Assembly (NCBI GenBank): GCA_965247265.1
Contig: OZ252002.1
Coordinates: 2,232,001-2,296,000, forward strand
Length of the DNA: 64,000 bases
Direction: 5' to 3'
From: G965247265 sp965247265
GTDB lineage: Bacteria > Pseudomonadota > Gammaproteobacteria > UBA4575
Shown here: positions 60,578-64,000 of the stretch, one piece after another
Layout: each line of letters begins with the position of its first letter
Numbering within the stretch: the first letter of the stretch is position 1
Translations under genes and position numbers: made by a program
The notes under the pieces: generated by a model
The model's input: only the letters and a program-made list of their open reading frames with translations
Database searches by the model: none
What the model was told of the DNA's origin: nothing

Positions 60578-63034
60578 TTACTGCACAACAATATTAACAA
60601 GGCGATTTTGCACAATAATAATTTTTAATACTTTTTTATCTTCGATAAACCGTTGTACATTTTCATTGTCTATTGCAATTTTTTCGATTTCCGAATTATC
60701 CGAGCCTGTCGGATGACTTATTGTAGCGCGTTTTTTACCATTGACCTGAACGACGAGTTCAACAGAATCCTTTTTTAAAGCATTTAAATCTACATTAGGC
60801 CATTTAACCTGATGTACTGCGATATCACTGCCAAGGTTTTCCCATAATATGTGACAAACATGCGGAAGAATTGGTGCCAGCATTAGCACAATTGCCTCAA
60901 AGGACTCTTGTAATATTATCCGCCCACTATGTGATGAATCCTCAAAATTATTTAATTCATTCATCAACTCCATATTTGCTGCAATCGCGGTATTGAATGT
61001 ATAGCGTCTACCAATATCGTCTGTTACCTTTTTTATCGTCTCATGAAGCTTTCTACGTAATTTACTTTGTTTCTCATTTAAACTAACTTCAGATAAATCA
61101 TTGCTCACTAAACCTTTATCAATATGATTCTGTACCATTCTCCATAATTTATTTATGAATCGGAAGGAACCCTCTACTGCAGAATCAGACCATTCCAAAG
61201 TATGGTCCGGAGGCGCAGCAAACATAACGAATAAGCGCACGGTATCCGCGCCATATTTATCAATTAAATCTTCAGGATCTACGGTATTTCCTTTTGATTT
61301 TGACATTTTTGTGCCATCTTTTAATACCATACCTTGTGTTAAAAGATTTTCAAAAGGCTCATCTGTTTCTAATAGCCCTTCATCTCGCATTAGTTTATTG
61401 AAAAATCTTGCATACAGCAGATGTAAAACTGCGTGTTCTATGCCACCTATATACTGATCAATTGGCATCCAGTAATTTGCACGTTCATCTAACATGGATG
61501 AGTCGTTATCAAAACTACAGTATCGTGCAAAGTACCAACTTGATTCAAAAAATGTGTCAAATGTATCTGTTTCTCTTTTTGCATCACCATTACATTTGGG
61601 ACATTTAACATTTATGAATTCAGAAATCGATTTCAATGGTGAAGTTGCCCCATCAAAATCAATATTTTCTGGTAACTGAACGGGCAAGTCTTTCTCTGCA
61701 ACAGGAACAGATCCACATTGATTACAGTGAATAATTGGAATTGGGCATCCCCAATAGCGTTGGCGAGAAATTCCCCAATCGTGCAATCTATAATTGACTA
61801 TCCGCATTCCTTTATTTTGACTCTCAAGCTTAATTGCAATTTTCTCAAACGCTTGCTTAGAACTTAATCCATCGAATTGATTTGAATTTTGCAACCAACC
61901 CTTCTCAATAAAAGCACCCTTTGAAATATCAATAGACGCGCTTGTTTTATCTGGAAAAATAACAGGCTTAATTGGCAATTTATACTGTGTTGCAAATTCC
62001 CAGTCTCTTTGATCATGCGCTGGTACAGACATAACGGCACCAGATCCGTATTCAATCAATACGAAGTTAGCAATCCAAATAGGTATTTTATTATTTGTAA
62101 GAGGATGAATTGCAAAAATTCCGGTATTAATCCCTCTTTTTTCTAAAGTATTAATTTCTGCTTCAGAAACCTTTGTTTTCTTACATTCATCTAAAAATTT
62201 TCCAATCTCAATATTTGAATTTGCTGCGTGCAATGCAATTGCATGTTCGGGTGCAATGGCAATATATGTGGCTCCCATTAATGTATCGGGTCGGGTTGTA
62301 AAAACGCGAATTGGTAATAGACCAATTAAATCAAACTGAATCTCAACACCTTCGGAACGACCAATCCAATTGACCTGCATAGTTTTAACTTGATCAGGCC
62401 AATTTTTTAATTTTTCAGTGTCTTTTAATAACTGATCTGCATACTTGGTGATCTTTAAAAACCACTGCGCTATCTCTTTTCGTTCGACTACAGCACCCGA
62501 GCGCCAACCACGTCCTTCTATAACCTGTTCATTTGCAAGCACTGTTTGATCTACTGGGTCCCAATTGACAACTGCTTTTTTCTTATAAACCAAACCCTTT
62601 TCAAATAATTTTGTGAAAAACCATTGCTCCCAGCGATAATACTTAGGATGACACGTAGCTATTTCTCGGCTCCAATCATAAGCAAAACCTAATCGCTTAA
62701 GTTGCGAGCGCATATAATCGATATTTTCATATGTCCACTTGGCAGGTGCTACTTTGTTTTTGATTGCTGCATTTTCTGCTGGCAATCCAAATGCATCCCA
62801 TCCCATAGGTTGAAGAACGTTCTTCCCTTGCATGCGCTGATATCGACTTATAACATCCCCTATTGTGTAATTACGCACATGCCCCATATGCAATCGCCCA
62901 CTTGGATAAGGAAACATGGACAAGCAGTAAAATTTATCTGCTGCCTCATTCTCAGTAACTTTAAATGATTGCTGTTGCTCCCATAATGCTTGTACAGCAG
63001 TTTCAAGCTTTTGATGATTATAGGAATTTTGCAT
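60578..63034 (-). CDS. leuS: Leucyl-tRNA synthetase
   Basis: 818 aa. Class I synthetase: HIGH-type motif FPYPSGRLHMGHVRNYTIGD, CP1 editing domain (TRPDTLMGATYIAIAPEH), zinc-site cysteines in HCNQCGSVPV and CPKCNGDAKRETDTFDTF, and KMSKSKGNTVDPEDLI. Charges tRNA-Leu and edits mischarged amino acids. Followed by lptE. Confidence 0.98.
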   Translation of the reverse strand: MQNSYNHQKLETAVQALWEQQQSFKVTENEAADKFYCLSMFPYPSGRLHMGHVRNYTIGDVISRYQRMQGKNVLQPMGWDAFGLPAENAAIKNKVAPAKWTYENIDYMRSQLKRLGFAYDWSREIATCHPKYYRWEQWFFTKLFEKGLVYKKKAVVNWDPVDQTVLANEQVIEGRGWRSGAVVERKEIAQWFLKITKYADQLLKDTEKLKNWPDQVKTMQVNWIGRSEGVEIQFDLIGLLPIRVFTTRPDTLMGATYIAIAPEHAIALHAANSNIEIGKFLDECKKTKVSEAEINTLEKRGINTGIFAIHPLTNNKIPIWIANFVLIEYGSGAVMSVPAHDQRDWEFATQYKLPIKPVIFPDKTSASIDISKGAFIEKGWLQNSNQFDGLSSKQAFEKIAIKLESQNKGMRIVNYRLHDWGISRQRYWGCPIPIIHCNQCGSVPVAEKDLPVQLPENIDFDGATSPLKSISEFINVKCPKCNGDAKRETDTFDTFFESSWYFARYCSFDNDSSMLDERANYWMPIDQYIGGIEHAVLHLLYARFFNKLMRDEGLLETDEPFENLLTQGMVLKDGTKMSKSKGNTVDPEDLIDKYGADTVRLFVMFAAPPDHTLEWSDSAVEGSFRFINKLWRMVQNHIDKGLVSNDLSEVSLNEKQSKLRRKLHETIKKVTDDIGRRYTFNTAIAANMELMNELNNFEDSSHSGRIILQESFEAIVLMLAPILPHVCHILWENLGSDIAVHQVKWPNVDLNALKKDSVELVVQVNGKKRATISHPTGSDNSEIEKIAIDNENVQRFIEDKKVLKIIIVQNRLVNIVVQ

Positions 63035-63183
63035 ACAGACTAATTACAAATGTGACTAAAAGCGTGAAAGCATGCCAGCTGAGATTACGTCGACTCAATA
63101 TTATATAGCTGTCTATATAATGTGATTAAGATATGTAGATGGACTTAGCGAGCTGAAATGAATTATTGCGATCGGCTGTTTTC

Positions 63184-64000
63184 TTAGCGACCATAAAGAT
63201 CTTCAAATCGTGTTATATCATCTTCACCCAAATAAGTGCCAGATTGTACTTCAATTAGCTCCAAATGGATCATACCTGGATTTTCTAAGCGATGCTTAGT
63301 ACCAATGGGAATGTAGGTAGATTCGTTTTCACTCAATAGAAATACTTCTTCGCCACGCGTTACTTTAGCCATCCCTTTTACGACAACCCAATGCTCTGCT
63401 CTATGATGATGCATTTGTAAAGATAATATTTGACCAGGATTAACCGTAATGCGTTTTACTTGAAACCGATCTTCAATATCAATGGTTTCATAAGAACCCC
63501 AAGGCCTATATACCTTAGGATGAATATTAGCTTCATCTCTCTTAGTTTGATTAAGCTGATTAACGATATCTTTGACCTCCTGAGCTCTTTCTCTTGGTGC
63601 TACAAGTACTGCATCCGATGTTTCAATAATTACCTGATCTTTTACACCAACTGCCGCGACCAAACGACTACTTGCATGTACATAGCTCCCGCTGCAATCC
63701 TGTAAAATGACATCGCCATGAATTGAGTTTCTATCGTTATCTTTATCTAAAGACTCCCATAGCGCATGCCAAGAGCCTACATCGCTCCATTCACTATCAA
63801 GTGCCACAACTGCAGCTTTGCTTGTCTTTTCCATAACTGCATAATCAATGGAAGTGTTCGGCGCTTCCGAAAATAACTTTCCATCTAGACGAATAAAATC
63901 TAAATCATTTTTGCTATTCTTATACGCTTGAGCACATACATTGAAGATATCTGGATCTAATGTTTTTATCTCATTCAAATAAACATCAGCACGGAATAAA
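63184..64000 (-). CDS. Mannose-1-phosphate guanylyltransferase/mannose-6-phosphate isomerase, C-terminal part
   Basis: The visible 272 codons end at 63184 and the frame stays open through the right edge of the window (LFRADVYLNEIKTLDPDIF), so the N-terminal nucleotidyltransferase half is missing. The end of that half has SIDYAVMEKTSKAAVVALDSEWSDVGSW. The C-terminal cupin isomerase domain has HPKVYRPWGSYETI, PGQILSLQMHHHRAEHWVVV and GTKHRLENPGMIHLELIEVQ. This is the AlgA/ManC type that makes GDP-mannose for surface polysaccharide. Confidence 0.95.
   Translation of the reverse strand, partial: LFRADVYLNEIKTLDPDIFNVCAQAYKNSKNDLDFIRLDGKLFSEAPNTSIDYAVMEKTSKAAVVALDSEWSDVGSWHALWESLDKDNDRNSIHGDVILQDCSGSYVHASSRLVAAVGVKDQVIIETSDAVLVAPRERAQEVKDIVNQLNQTKRDEANIHPKVYRPWGSYETIDIEDRFQVKRITVNPGQILSLQMHHHRAEHWVVVKGMAKVTRGEEVFLLSENESTYIPIGTKHRLENPGMIHLELIEVQSGTYLGEDDITRFEDLYGR

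Overview
The window is 64 kb of an AT-rich gammaproteobacterial chromosome. The evidence is the gene content and order: tolQRAB-pal-cpoB with queE-queC, the ruvC-ruvA-ruvB cluster with ybgC and yebC, maf-rng-yhdP-nitrilase-tldD-pmbA, leuS-lptE, and holA-proA-nadD-rsfS-rlmH. All of these are typical of Pseudomonas-like or deep-branching gammaproteobacteria. I cannot assign a genus from sequence alone.

Two very different halves are visible. Positions 1 to about 23,100 are accessory and loosely packed. After msrP (cut by the left edge), a dodecin and two tRNA genes (Arg-ACG, Ser-GCT) comes a run of mostly short, mostly minus-strand genes: small membrane proteins, MarC, a CBS-pair protein, a staphylococcal-nuclease-like protein, a DUF481 porin-like protein, a flavin reductase, a free-standing EF-Ts N-terminal domain, cupins, a histone-like Lys/Ala peptide and an acetyltransferase. 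They are separated by wide AT-rich gaps that carry about fourteen copies of a 29-30 bp palindrome (AATGTCCGC...GCGGTCATT). The palindrome appears nowhere in the following 40 kb. Several copies touch or supply the stop codons of neighbouring genes. Four FNR/ANR-like boxes (TTGAT-N4-ATCAA) also occur in this half. Embedded in it is an uptake operon (TorT-like binding protein, RbsA-like ATPase, RbsC-like permease, EutQ-like cupin) with a divergent GAF-LuxR regulator, next to formate-tetrahydrofolate ligase. The accessory half ends in an IS6-family insertion sequence without target duplication and a remnant integrative element (HTH ORF, DUF4224 excisionase-like ORF, tyrosine integrase) abutting tRNA-Lys.

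Positions 23,100 to 64,000 are compact core genome. In order they are: queuosine precursor synthesis (queC, queE); the Tol-Pal envelope machine; Holliday-junction processing (ruvCAB) with yebC; a lipase-like hydrolase, nudB and a PilW-like TPR lipoprotein; aspS with a zinc-ribbon protein and acylphosphatase; arsC-like and wrbA; hda and a CDP-alcohol phosphatidyltransferase; purM-purN-DUF3108; pmbA-tldD-nitrilase-yhdP-rng-maf; rlmH-rsfS-nadD-proA-holA; a plus-strand island with a DUF1631 gene split by an apparent frameshift and a beta-hydroxyacid dehydrogenase; lptE-leuS; and the C-terminal part of a mannose-1-phosphate guanylyltransferase/mannose-6-phosphate isomerase cut by the right edge.

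The points most worth a second look are the confined palindrome family and its contact with gene ends, the FNR-like boxes beside orphan small proteins, the TorT-type uptake locus with its paired operator-like repeats, the scars of at least two integration events (tRNA-Lys, and a tRNA-Leu-like fragment near 17.8 kb), and the split DUF1631 gene.
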